DNA from: DASRDZ01 sp035652335
Lineage (GTDB): Bacteria > Chloroflexota > Dormibacteria > Aeolococcales > Aeolococcaceae
Direction of reading: 5' to 3'
NCBI GenBank assembly: GCA_035652335.1
Contig: DASRDZ010000003.1
Coordinates: forward strand, 1 to 64,000
DNA length: 64,000 bases
The position numbers and the translations under genes are program-made. Below, one piece after another: positions 7,419 through 15,858 of the stretch. Each line of letters opens with the position of its first letter. Within the stretch, counting starts at the first letter, position 1. Under the pieces are notes generated by a model. That model made no database searches. It was not told the origin of the DNA and saw only the letters and a list, made by a program, of their open reading frames with translations.

Positions 7419-8300
7419 GTGACTGGTCGGCTGGCGACGCTCTCCGCCCTCGATGCCGCCATCATGGAGACCGTCGCCTACGCCGACGTCTTCGCCTGGC
7501 CGCTCACCGCCGCCGAGGTGCACCGCTTCCTCCCCGTGCCCGCCGGTGCCGCCGACGTCGCCACCGCGCTGTCGTCGGCGCGGCTCTCGCAGTTCCTCAC
7601 ACCCGCCGCGGAGTTCCACGTCCTGCACGGCCGGGAGCACCTCGTCGCCGAGCGACGCCGCCGGACGATTGCGTCGCGGCGCATGTGGCCGGGCGTCCTG
7701 CGCCGGGCCCGTCTGCTGGCGCGCATCCCCTGGGTGCGCATGGTCGCGGTCAGCGGCTCGCTGGCGGTGTCGGCCGCATTCGACGGCGACGACGTCGACC
7801 TCTTCATGGTCACCGACGACGAGCGGCTCTGGACCTGCCGTGCGCTGACCATCCTCGCGGGGCGCGTGCCGTCGATGCCGGGCACCGCCAGGCCACGGCT
7901 GTGCCCCAACTTCATCGTCGCCGCGTCGGCCCTGGAGCTGGAGGACCGCGACGTGTACACCGCGCACGAGCTGGTGCAGCTCGTGCCCCTCGTCGGTGCG
8001 CAGACGTACGCGGAGCTGCTCGACCGCAATCGCTGGTACCGCGACTTCCTCCCCAACCACGCCGGATACACGGCGACGATCGCGCAGCGCGCAGGCTGCA
8101 CGCGGCCGCCAGGCGCAGTCGCGAAGAGCATCGAGCGCTGGGAGATGCGCCGCAAGGTCGCCCGCCTGCGCGGCATCGGCCCGTCTGCCGAGACGCGCTT
8201 CGACGCCTCGACGTGCAAGGGCCACGTCGACGGCCACCGCCGGCGCTTCTGGACGGCCTTCGAGGCGCGCCTGCGGCAGCTCGAGGAGCGGGCCGCATGA
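7419..8300 (+). CDS. nucleotidyltransferase-like protein with winged-helix-like N-terminus
   Basis: Function not established. Residues about 1-75 look like a small helical, winged-helix-type domain. Residues about 105-135 carry the minimal nucleotidyltransferase signature, a GS pair followed by two Asp (SGSLAVSAA then GDDVDLFMVT). This fold transfers NMP groups to small molecules or proteins. The C-terminal half is rich in Trp, Arg and His without a recognised motif. It is the first gene of the coupled glycan operon and overlaps the radical SAM gene by ATGA, suggesting a role in building or activating the same product. GTG start. An inactive, ligand-binding version of the fold is possible. 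Confidence 0.6.
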   Translation: MTGRLATLSALDAAIMETVAYADVFAWPLTAAEVHRFLPVPAGAADVATALSSARLSQFLTPAAEFHVLHGREHLVAERRRRTIASRRMWPGVLRRARLLARIPWVRMVAVSGSLAVSAAFDGDDVDLFMVTDDERLWTCRALTILAGRVPSMPGTARPRLCPNFIVAASALELEDRDVYTAHELVQLVPLVGAQTYAELLDRNRWYRDFLPNHAGYTATIAQRAGCTRPPGAVAKSIERWEMRRKVARLRGIGPSAETRFDASTCKGHVDGHRRRFWTAFEARLRQLEERAA

Positions 8301-9778
8301 CCTCGGTGCTGATCGGGCAGTCGTACTACCTGCGCTTCGACGGCAAGCTCTGGCAGGCGATGCAGCCATACCCGCCGCTGGGCAGCCTCTGGGCGGCCGC
8401 CTGCCTGCGACGCGACGGCCACGAGGTGCACCTCTTCGACGCGATGCTCGCCGGCTCGGAGCGCGAGTGGGAGTCGGCGCTCGCGGCGCACCGGCCGGCC
8501 GTCGCCGTGCTCTTCGAGGACAGCTTCAACTACCTCTCCAAGATGTGCCTGTTGCGCATGCGCGAGGCGGCCGAGCGCATGCTCGCGATGGCGCACGCGG
8601 CCGGCTGCGTCACCGCCGTCTGCGGCAGCGACGCCACCGACAACCCCGAGCACTACCTCGACCGCGGCGCCGACTACGTCATCGCCGGTGAGGGTGAGGT
8701 GACCCTCTCCGCGCTGCTCGCGCACCTGGAGGCGCATCCGCACGTCCCGCCCGCCGGCGTCGCCGGGCTCGCCTTCCGCGGCGCCGGCGGCGAGCTGCTG
8801 CGCACGCCGCGTCGCGCCAACCTCACCGCCCTCGACGGCCTCCCGCTGCCCGCCTGGGACCTGGTCGACGTCACCGCCTACCGCCGCGCCTGGTCGCGCC
8901 ACGGACGGTTCTCGATGAACCTGGCCACAACTCGCGGCTGCCCGTATCACTGCAACTGGTGCGCCAAGCCCATCTGGGGGCAGCGCTACGCGGTGCGCAG
9001 CCCGGAGAACGTCGTCGAGGAGTTGCGCCTGCTGCACGCGTCACACCACCCCGACCACGTCGCCTTCGTCGACGACATCTTCGGCCTGCGCCCTGGCTGG
9101 ATCCGCGCCTACGCCGACCTGGTGCGCGATCACGGGTTGGTGACGCCCTTCAAGTGCCTGAGCCGCGCCGACCTGCTGCTCCGCGACGGCGAGGTCGAGG
9201 CGCTGCGCGACGCGGGGTGCGAGACCGTCTGGCTGGGGGCCGAGTCCGGCTCCCAGAGGATCCTCGACGCCATGGAGAAGGGCACCCGCGTCGAGCAGAT
9301 CCGCGAGGCGGCGCGACGGCTCCACGCGGTGGGGATCCGCTGCGGCTTCTTCCTGCAGTTCGGCTATCCCGGCGAGGATCCCGGCGACATCGAGGCCACC
9401 CGCCGCCTGGTGCGGGAGTGCGCTCCCGACGACATCGGCATCTCGGTGTCGTACCCGCTGCCCGGCACGCGCTTCCACGAGCGCGTCGTCGCCGAGCTCG
9501 GGGAGCGGCGCAACTGGGTCGACTCCAACGACCTCTCGATGCTCTACCGCGGTCCCTTCTCGACCGGCTACTACCGCCGCCTGCATCGCGTCGTGCACCA
9601 GGAGTTCCGCCTGCGCCGGGCCGCGGGGACGGTGTCGCCGCTGACCCATCTCGCCCGCGCGGCGCGACGGCTGTCGCGCGACCGCGTCGCCCGCGCGCGC
9701 GACGCGCTGATGCTGCCGCTCGACGACGCCGCGCTGTCGCGCATGCAGCGCCGCGAGCTGCGCGCCGGGTCGCGCTGA
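8297..9778 (+). CDS. B12-binding-type radical SAM protein
   Basis: 493-aa enzyme with an N-terminal cobalamin-binding-like Rossmann domain (about 1-150; GSLWAAACLRRDGHEVHLFD, then GADYVIAGEGEVTL). The radical SAM core begins at about 215. The 4Fe-4S motif CxxxCxxC is in TTRGCPYHCNWCAKPIWG, followed by VAFVDDIFGLRPGWI and VWLGAESGSQRILDAMEKGT, typical of the class. Family members are mostly methylases or ring-forming enzymes acting on unactivated carbons in lipids and natural products. The classic DxHxxG cobalamin ligand motif is not evident, which is common here. ATG overlaps the previous stop; a methyltransferase follows at once (TGATG). Confidence 0.85.
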   Translation: MTSVLIGQSYYLRFDGKLWQAMQPYPPLGSLWAAACLRRDGHEVHLFDAMLAGSEREWESALAAHRPAVAVLFEDSFNYLSKMCLLRMREAAERMLAMAHAAGCVTAVCGSDATDNPEHYLDRGADYVIAGEGEVTLSALLAHLEAHPHVPPAGVAGLAFRGAGGELLRTPRRANLTALDGLPLPAWDLVDVTAYRRAWSRHGRFSMNLATTRGCPYHCNWCAKPIWGQRYAVRSPENVVEELRLLHASHHPDHVAFVDDIFGLRPGWIRAYADLVRDHGLVTPFKCLSRADLLLRDGEVEALRDAGCETVWLGAESGSQRILDAMEKGTRVEQIREAARRLHAVGIRCGFFLQFGYPGEDPGDIEATRRLVRECAPDDIGISVSYPLPGTRFHERVVAELGERRNWVDSNDLSMLYRGPFSTGYYRRLHRVVHQEFRLRRAAGTVSPLTHLARAARRLSRDRVARARDALMLPLDDAALSRMQRRELRAGSR

Positions 9779-10593
9779 TGCAGGCCGAGGCGCCGATCGC
9801 CACCATCGCCGGCGCCTTCAGCGCCACGGCGGAGCGCTACGACGCCTTCGCCGGCTCGCATCCGCATCTCACCCGCATCCGCGAGAAGGTGTACGCCTGC
9901 GTCGCGGAGTTCGTGCCGGCGGGCGCATCCCTGCTCGAGCTCAACGCCGGCACCGGCACCGACGCCGTCGCCCTGGCGCGGCGCGGCCACCGCGTCCACG
10001 CCACCGACGTCGCGGCGGGGATGCTGGCGCGGCAGCGGGCGAAGGTCGAGTCGGCGGGATTGCAGGACGCGGTGACCGTGCAGGAGTGCTCCTTCCTCGA
10101 CCTCGACCGCGTCGACGGCGGGCCCTTCGACGCGGCCCTCTCCAACCTCGGTGGGCTCAACTGCACCGCCGACCTCGCGCCGGTGGCTGCGGGATTGCGA
10201 CGGCTGGTCGCGCCGGGCGGTGTGGCGGTGCTGGTGGTGATGCCGCGCATCTGCCTGTGGGAGCTGGCCCTGGTGCTCACCGGACAGGTCCGCCTGGCGA
10301 CGCGCCGGCTGCGCCGCGGCGGGACCATCGCCCACCTCGAGGGCCGCCACTTCCCCGTGCACTACTTCACGCCGCGCCACGTGGTGCGCGCCTTCGCCGC
10401 CGGCTTCGACGTGATGGCCGTGCGCGGGCTCTCGGTGCTGACGCCAACGCTGGAGTCGAAGAACCTGGCCATCCGCCACCGGCGCGCCTATGCAGCCCTG
10501 GCCTGGCTCGACGACCGCCTGTCGCCACGCCGGCCGTTCCGCGCATGGGGCGACTTCGCCGTCGTCGTGCTGCGACGCCGGGCGCAGCCGTGA
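9778..10593 (+). CDS. class I SAM-dependent methyltransferase
   Basis: 271-aa Rossmann methyltransferase. Motif I is LLELNAGTGTDAVALARRG (about 57-75), and the acidic motif II is HATDVAAGMLARQ. Motif IV is DAALSNLGGLNC, and post-motif strands VAPGGVAVLVVMPRICLWE follow. The C-terminal part (about 170-270) is a longer helical cap seen in small-molecule O- or C-methyltransferases. Coupled by TGATG to the radical SAM gene and by GTGA to the flippase gene, so it probably decorates the glycan or its lipid. Substrate unknown. Confidence 0.8.
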   Translation: MQAEAPIATIAGAFSATAERYDAFAGSHPHLTRIREKVYACVAEFVPAGASLLELNAGTGTDAVALARRGHRVHATDVAAGMLARQRAKVESAGLQDAVTVQECSFLDLDRVDGGPFDAALSNLGGLNCTADLAPVAAGLRRLVAPGGVAVLVVMPRICLWELALVLTGQVRLATRRLRRGGTIAHLEGRHFPVHYFTPRHVVRAFAAGFDVMAVRGLSVLTPTLESKNLAIRHRRAYAALAWLDDRLSPRRPFRAWGDFAVVVLRRRAQP

Positions 10594-11873
10594 GCCGCGC
10601 AGCACCGGGACCGCGCGCGGCGCTCGGGCTCGGCGCCGCGCAGGTGGCCGGACAGGTGATCGGCCTCGGGATGATGCTGGCGCTGGCACACCGGCTCGGC
10701 CTGGCGGGCTTCGGCGAGTACGCGGTGGTGAGCGCCATCGTCTTCGTGGCCAACGTCGGCACCAGCTTCGGCACCGACATGGTCCTGGTCCGCGAGATCG
10801 CCGCGTCCGGTTCGGTGCGGCGCGTCGCCGCGGCCACGACGGTGCAGCTCGGCCTTTCGCTGCTGGCGATCGCGGTGCTGTGGACGCTGTCACCGCTCGT
10901 CGCGGCCGGCCACTCCGAGGAGTCGACGGCGCTGCGCGTGCTCGCCCTCTCGCTGCTGCCCGCCGCGCTCTTCAGCGTCTGCACCGCCGTGCTCCGCGGC
11001 GTGACCATGCTGCGCACCTACGCGCTGGTCGGCGTCGCCTCGAGCGCGCTGCCGGCGCTGGCGGTCCTCGTCTTCGTCGCCGATCGCGCGGGTGTGGTGC
11101 GCACCGCGGTGGTGCTGCTGCTGGCTCAGGTCGCCTTCGCCGCCGCGGTGTGGCTGCTCTGCGCCACGCGCGTCCGCGAGTTCCCGATGCTGCCCCATGG
11201 TGCGATCGCCGAGGCCCGCGCGATGTTGCACGACAGCGCCCGCATCGGCGTGCTGGGGCTGCTGGGCATGGCCTACCAGCGCCTCCCGGTCGTCGCGCTG
11301 GGCATCGGCAGCGGGTCCGCAGCGGCCAGCTGGTTCACCTGCGCATCGCGCACGGTGGAGGCGTCGAAGACCGGGCACGTCGGCATCTTCAGCGCCGTCT
11401 ACCCCGCGCTCGCCGAAGCCCATGCCGACGGTGCGGGGACCACGCGCCGTCGCGACCTGCGGTGGTCATGGCCGCTCACCGCCGGCCTCGGTGCGGCGGT
11501 CACCGTCGCGCTGCTGCTGCTCGCGCCGGAGATCGTCGAGCGTCTCTTCGGGCCCGCGTTCGCGCCCTCGTCCGCGGGGCTGCGCATCCTCGCGCTCAGC
11601 GTCGTCCCCTCGACGCTCGCCACCTACCGATCGCTGGAGCTGCTTGCGGCGCACCGCGAAACGGCGACGCTGCGCGTCCTCGGCGCCGGGCTCGCCGTGC
11701 TCGTCGTGGCCCTTGCGGCACTGGTCCCGACAACCGGCTGGGTGGGTGCGCCCTGGGCGGTGCTGATCGCCGAGTCGGCGCAGGCCGCGATCTTCCTGGC
11801 GACCCCGGTCGGCGCGCGCCACCAACCGTCAGCGCGGTCACGCACGCTGTCGCAGGCGGTGTCCGGAGGGTGA
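10590..11873 (+). CDS. polysaccharide flippase, Wzx/MATE-like (MOP superfamily)
   Basis: 427-aa membrane protein with about 12 hydrophobic segments. The first, LGAAQVAGQVIGLGMMLALAHRLGLAGFGEYAVV, is the characteristic opening of O-unit flippases, with the LG..GFGEYA turn. Known members move undecaprenyl-linked oligosaccharides across the membrane. Residues near 205-225 (ARMLHDSARIGVLGLLGMAYQRLP) match the start of the second half. Together with the phosphosugar transferase and the O-antigen ligase-like protein it makes a Wzx/Wzy-style export route. GTG start, GTGA overlaps on both sides. Confidence 0.82.
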   Translation: MSRAAPGPRAALGLGAAQVAGQVIGLGMMLALAHRLGLAGFGEYAVVSAIVFVANVGTSFGTDMVLVREIAASGSVRRVAAATTVQLGLSLLAIAVLWTLSPLVAAGHSEESTALRVLALSLLPAALFSVCTAVLRGVTMLRTYALVGVASSALPALAVLVFVADRAGVVRTAVVLLLAQVAFAAAVWLLCATRVREFPMLPHGAIAEARAMLHDSARIGVLGLLGMAYQRLPVVALGIGSGSAAASWFTCASRTVEASKTGHVGIFSAVYPALAEAHADGAGTTRRRDLRWSWPLTAGLGAAVTVALLLLAPEIVERLFGPAFAPSSAGLRILALSVVPSTLATYRSLELLAAHRETATLRVLGAGLAVLVVALAALVPTTGWVGAPWAVLIAESAQAAIFLATPVGARHQPSARSRTLSQAVSGG

Positions 11874-12670
11874 CGCGGCTCACCCTGCCCGCCGCGACCT
11901 ACCCGGCCTTCCCGGAGAAGGTGGGGGAGGAGGGCATCGTCGCGCCCGCGGAGATGCTGGCCCACCGGCGCCGCGGCGGTCGCCTGCCGCAGATCGCACC
12001 GCCGCGTGGTGCGGTCATCTGCCTGGAGCGCGGCCTGCCGGAGCAGATGCGGCGCAGCGTGCGCGTGCGCCAGGTCGGCCGTCTTCTCGGCGACCTCTAC
12101 AGCGTGCGCGCGCACGGCGATCGCGTTCTCGTCCTGGCCAACTTCGGGCTCGGCGCGCCGGCGGTCGCGGCGCAGGCGGAGGAGCTGATCGCCATGGGCG
12201 CGCGCCGCCTGGTGTCGGTCGCGCTCTGCGGCGGGCTGCAGCACGACCTCCTGCCCGGTGACGTCGTCGTCCCCGACCTGGCCATCCGCGACGAGGGCAC
12301 CTCGCACCACTACCTGCCGCCGTCGCGCGACGTCGCCGCCGACCCCGATCTGGCGCTGGCGCTGCGCCGCACGCTGGCCGGGCTCGGCGTGACGACGCGC
12401 AGCGGTGCGGTGTGGTCCACCGATGCGCCCTACCGCGAGACGCCCGCCGAGGTCCGCGCCCTCCAGGCCGAGGGCGTCCTCGGCGTCGACATGGAGCTGG
12501 CCGCGCTGCTCGCCGTCGCCCGGCGCCGCGGCGTGCAGGCCGCCGGCGTGCTGGTCGCCGGCGACAACCTCGCCGGCGGCGAGTGGCAGCCGCCCGTCCG
12601 GCTCGACGAGATGCGCCGCTCGCTGCAGCACGCCTACCGCGCCGCCGTCGAGGCCGTCGATGTCGACTGA
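11870..12670 (+). CDS. nucleoside phosphorylase-like protein (PNP/UDP family)
   Basis: 266 aa with the phosphorylase fold used to split nucleosides with phosphate or water. Key stretches match uridine-phosphorylase-like proteins: RRLVSVALCGGLQHDLLPGD, VVVPDLAIRDEGTSHHYLPP, WSTDAPYRETPAEV, and GVLGVDMELAALLAVARRRG with the conserved Met-Glu that binds ribose hydroxyls. The terminal Asp-Asn (AGDNLAGG) is also present. Such an enzyme is unexpected in a glycan operon. One inference is that it removes 5'-deoxyadenosine or other nucleoside by-products of the SAM enzymes encoded beside it. GTG start overlapping the flippase stop. Confidence 0.72.
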   Translation: MTRLTLPAATYPAFPEKVGEEGIVAPAEMLAHRRRGGRLPQIAPPRGAVICLERGLPEQMRRSVRVRQVGRLLGDLYSVRAHGDRVLVLANFGLGAPAVAAQAEELIAMGARRLVSVALCGGLQHDLLPGDVVVPDLAIRDEGTSHHYLPPSRDVAADPDLALALRRTLAGLGVTTRSGAVWSTDAPYRETPAEVRALQAEGVLGVDMELAALLAVARRRGVQAAGVLVAGDNLAGGEWQPPVRLDEMRRSLQHAYRAAVEAVDVD

Positions 12671-13379
12671 CCTGTACGTCGCGGCGCGCGCGCGTGAGGG
12701 CCGGCTGCTGCCCGACGCCACCGTCGCGATCCTGCCCGACGTGGCCGCAACCGATCCGCTGGCGGACGAATGGCGGGCGCGCGCCGAGGCCTGCGAGCGG
12801 CTGCTGCGACATCTCCGCGCCCTGCGCCGCCCGCTGCGCATCGTCGAGCTGGGCTGCGGCAACGGCTGGCTGGCGCATCGCCTCAGCAGCGTCCCGGGCA
12901 GCGAGGTGCTGGCCGCCGACGTCAACGAGGTCGAGCTCGACCAGGCCCGTCGCGTCTTCGCCGGTCGCGGCACCCTCCGCTTCGCCCATCACGACATGCG
13001 CGACGGCACGCTGCCGGGACCCGCCGACGTCGTCGTGCTGGCCAGCGCGCTGCAGTACCTCCCCGACCCGGCGCCACTCATGGCCGCGTGGCTCGATGAG
13101 ATCGATCCTCACGGCGAGCTCCACGTCCTCGACACGCCGATCTACACGCAGGGGGAGCTCGCGGCCGCTCGCCGCCGCACCCGAAGGCACTACACGGAGA
13201 TCGGCGTTCCCGAGATGGCCGCCGCCTATCACCACCACACGTGGGACACCTTCGCGCGCTTCCACGTGGACGTCCTGTTCCGGCCGGACGCGGCCACAAC
13301 CCGCCTGCGGCGCCGGCTGACCGGCGCACCCGTCACTCCCTTCCCCTGGCTGCGCATCCGCCGGGACGCCGGTCGATGA
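12660..13379 (+). CDS. class I SAM-dependent methyltransferase
   Basis: 239 aa. Motif I is RIVELGCGNGWLAHRLSS (about 60-78), followed by the acidic loop AADVNEVELDQAR. FAHHDMRDG marks motif III, and ADVVVLASALQYLPDP is the motif IV region seen in UbiE/Methyltransf_11-type enzymes. No cap domain. The ATG at 12660 overlaps the phosphorylase gene by 11 bases; the 3' end overlaps the GT4 start (ATGA). Probably methylates a sugar or lipid intermediate of this cluster. Confidence 0.78.
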   Translation: MSTDLYVAARAREGRLLPDATVAILPDVAATDPLADEWRARAEACERLLRHLRALRRPLRIVELGCGNGWLAHRLSSVPGSEVLAADVNEVELDQARRVFAGRGTLRFAHHDMRDGTLPGPADVVVLASALQYLPDPAPLMAAWLDEIDPHGELHVLDTPIYTQGELAAARRRTRRHYTEIGVPEMAAAYHHHTWDTFARFHVDVLFRPDAATTRLRRRLTGAPVTPFPWLRIRRDAGR

Positions 13380-14515
13380 CCGTCGCCCTCGTCCACGACT
13401 ACTTCACCCAGCGCGGCGGCGCCGAGCGCGTCGCCGCGCGGCTCGCCGCGCTCTACGGCGACGCACCCCTGTACACGTCCGTCCTCGACGACGACGCCTC
13501 GCCCGACGGCGTGGACCGCACGCGCATCCATACCTCCGCGCTGCAGCGCACGCGACCGGCAGGCCTCCCGCTGCGGTCCCTGGCCCTGGCCATGCCGCGG
13601 GCCTTCGCCGGTCTCGACCTGGACGCGCCCGAGGTGGTGATCAGCAGCTCCTCCGCCTTCGCCCACCACGTCCGCGTCCCGCGCGGCGCCGTGCACCTCT
13701 GCTACTGCCACACGCCCGCGCCCTTCCTCTGGAGCACGGAGCGCTACTTCGCGCGCAACCGGCTCGCCGGTGCGCTTGCGCGGCCTGGCCTGGCCGTGCT
13801 GCGCAGCCGCGACCGCGCCGCGATGCGACGCGTCGACGTCGTGGTGGCCAACTCGAGCTTCACCGCCGAGCGCATCCGCGCGGTGCACGGACGGCAGGCG
13901 CGCGTCGTGCACCCGCCCATCGACACCGCGCGCTTCCGCCCCGCCTTCGAGTGCAGCGGCCGCTTCCTCACCGTCTCCCGGCTGCGCCCGCACAAGGCCA
14001 TCGACCTGGTGATCGCCGCGGCCAACGCGTTGCGCCTGCCCCTCGACGTCATCGGCGACGGCTCCGACCGGCGCCGGCTGGAGGCGATGGCCGGCCCGAC
14101 GGTGCGCTTCCTCGGCCGCCGCAGCGACGCCGGCGTCGCCGAGGCGATGGCCCGCTGCATCGCCCTGGTCGACCCGGGCGTCGAGGACTTCGGCATGGTC
14201 ATCGCCGAGGTGCAGGCCGCGGGGAGACCGCCCGTCGCCATCGGTGCAGGCGGAGCCACGGAGATCGTCGACGACGGCGTCACCGGGTTCCTCGCCGGCG
14301 AGCAGAGCGTCGAGGCCATCGGCGAGGCGATGCTGCGCGCGCAGCGCAACCGTCTCGACCCGGGCGCGCTGCTGGCGTCGGCCCGCCGGTTCGACGCCGC
14401 CGTCTTCGACGGCGCCATCCGCGGCCTGGTCGACGAGGTGGTGAGCGGACGCGCCGCACGGACGCCGCCGCGACGAGGTGCCGAGCCGGCCGCGATGCCG
14501 GCGCTGCCGACATGA
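13376..14515 (+). CDS. glycosyltransferase family 4 (GT-B fold)
   Basis: 379-aa cytosolic or membrane-associated sugar transferase. The N-terminal GT4 signature is VALVHDYFTQRGGAERVAARL (nucleophile-side Rossmann). The acceptor region has SSSAFAHHVRVPRGAVHLCYCHTP. The C-terminal donor domain shows FLTVSRLRPHKAIDLVI, the nucleotide-sugar site VRFLGRRSDAGVAEAMARC, and the ExFGMxxxE motif in VEDFGMVIAEVQAAGRPPV. Likely elongates the glycan repeat unit. ATG overlaps the preceding stop and its own stop overlaps the ligase start (both ATGA). Confidence 0.88.
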   Translation: MTVALVHDYFTQRGGAERVAARLAALYGDAPLYTSVLDDDASPDGVDRTRIHTSALQRTRPAGLPLRSLALAMPRAFAGLDLDAPEVVISSSSAFAHHVRVPRGAVHLCYCHTPAPFLWSTERYFARNRLAGALARPGLAVLRSRDRAAMRRVDVVVANSSFTAERIRAVHGRQARVVHPPIDTARFRPAFECSGRFLTVSRLRPHKAIDLVIAAANALRLPLDVIGDGSDRRRLEAMAGPTVRFLGRRSDAGVAEAMARCIALVDPGVEDFGMVIAEVQAAGRPPVAIGAGGATEIVDDGVTGFLAGEQSVEAIGEAMLRAQRNRLDPGALLASARRFDAAVFDGAIRGLVDEVVSGRAARTPPRRGAEPAAMPALPT

Positions 14516-15858
14516 GCGCGGCCGCGCGCACCTGCGCCTCGACGTGGACGCGCCGCGGCGCCTGGATCGCCTTCGCCGCGCTGCTCGTCCTCAGCCCGTT
14601 CCGCGCCGGCATCGACATCGTGGCGCGTCCCGTGGGCACGCTCTACAGCGCCTACACCGACGTCATCCTCGCCTGGAGCGACGTCGCGGGACTGCTCGTG
14701 CTGGTGCTGTGGCTCACCAGCCTGGCCCTGCGCCCCCGTCGTGTCTGGCTGGGTCCGCGTTTCATCGCCTGGCCGGTGGCGGCGCTCCTGCTCCTCGCCT
14801 GGGTGGGTGCGCTGGTCGCCGTCGATCCCGCGATTGCGGTGAACACGAGCGTCCACCTCACCCTGCTGGCCGCGCTCGCGCTCTACGTCGCCAACGAGAT
14901 CGGGCCACCGCAGCGGCTCGCCGTCCCCGTCGCGGTGATGGTCGCCATCCAGGCGGTGGTCGGCATCGGCCAGGTGGTCACCCAGCGGTCGCTCGGCCTC
15001 GGTGCCCTCGGTGAGCAGACGCTCGACCCGCACCAGCAGGTCAGCGTCATCACGGCCGCGGACGGCACGCGCTTCCTGCGCGCCTACGGGCTCACCGACC
15101 ATCCCAACATCCTCGGGGGACTGCTCGCCGCCGGTCTCCTGCTCCTCATCGGCCTCGGCTCGCGCCGGCGCGCCGCGCGCGTGCCGCTCCTGGCCACCGT
15201 CGCGGTGGGGCTGGCCGCGCTGCTGGTGACCTTCTCGCGCGGTGCCTGGCTGGGCATGCTGGTCGGCCTGGGTGTGCTCGCCGCCATGCTGCTGGCCACC
15301 CGCGATCGCGCTCGCTTGCGTCAGCTCGCAATCGTCTGCGCCGCCGGCGCCGTCGTCGCCGCTCCCTTCGTGGTGCCCTACCGCACCGCGCTGGCGGCGC
15401 GCACCAACCCGGCGGCGAGCGCCACCGAGACGCGCTCCATCGACGAGCGCGCCGCGCTGGCCCTGGCGACGGCGCAGATCGTCACCCGGCATCCGCTGCT
15501 CGGTGTCGGCGCCGGCGGCCTGCCCGAGGCGATGCGCCTCGCCGACCCCGGGTTCCGCTACACCGACCAGCCGTCGAGCATCGTCCTGCTCGACGCCGTC
15601 GCCGAGACGGGGATCGCCGGCGGCGCCGCCTATGCGGTGCTGCTGGTGGCTCCCTGGGTCGCCCTGCTGCGCCACCGGCGGCGGTGGACCGCTGAGCTGG
15701 CCGCCACCTCGGCCGCCCTCGCCGCGCTGACGGTGGTCGGCCTCTTCGACTACTACACCTGGACCTACGCCTCAGGCCGCATCTGGGCCTGGGCCGTCCT
15801 CGGGCTGTGGGCCGCCGCCCACCGCCAGGCGACGGCGGGGACGGCGCATGCTGTCTGA
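14512..15858 (+). CDS. O-antigen ligase/polymerase-like membrane protein (Wzy/WaaL family)
   Basis: 448 aa with 11-12 hydrophobic segments and one large exposed loop at about residues 280-345 that contains the WaaL-like pattern ITRHPLLGVGAGGLPEAM. Earlier sequence has the family turn RAYGLTDHPNILGGLLAAGLLLLIGL and TFSRGAWLGMLVGLGVLAA. These proteins polymerise or ligate lipid-linked glycans on the outer face of the membrane. In a monoderm it would be a polymerase or attach glycan to a surface anchor. ATGA coupling upstream; overlaps the GT2 gene by 11 bp. Confidence 0.82.
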   Translation: MSAAARTCASTWTRRGAWIAFAALLVLSPFRAGIDIVARPVGTLYSAYTDVILAWSDVAGLLVLVLWLTSLALRPRRVWLGPRFIAWPVAALLLLAWVGALVAVDPAIAVNTSVHLTLLAALALYVANEIGPPQRLAVPVAVMVAIQAVVGIGQVVTQRSLGLGALGEQTLDPHQQVSVITAADGTRFLRAYGLTDHPNILGGLLAAGLLLLIGLGSRRRAARVPLLATVAVGLAALLVTFSRGAWLGMLVGLGVLAAMLLATRDRARLRQLAIVCAAGAVVAAPFVVPYRTALAARTNPAASATETRSIDERAALALATAQIVTRHPLLGVGAGGLPEAMRLADPGFRYTDQPSSIVLLDAVAETGIAGGAAYAVLLVAPWVALLRHRRRWTAELAATSAALAALTVVGLFDYYTWTYASGRIWAWAVLGLWAAAHRQATAGTAHAV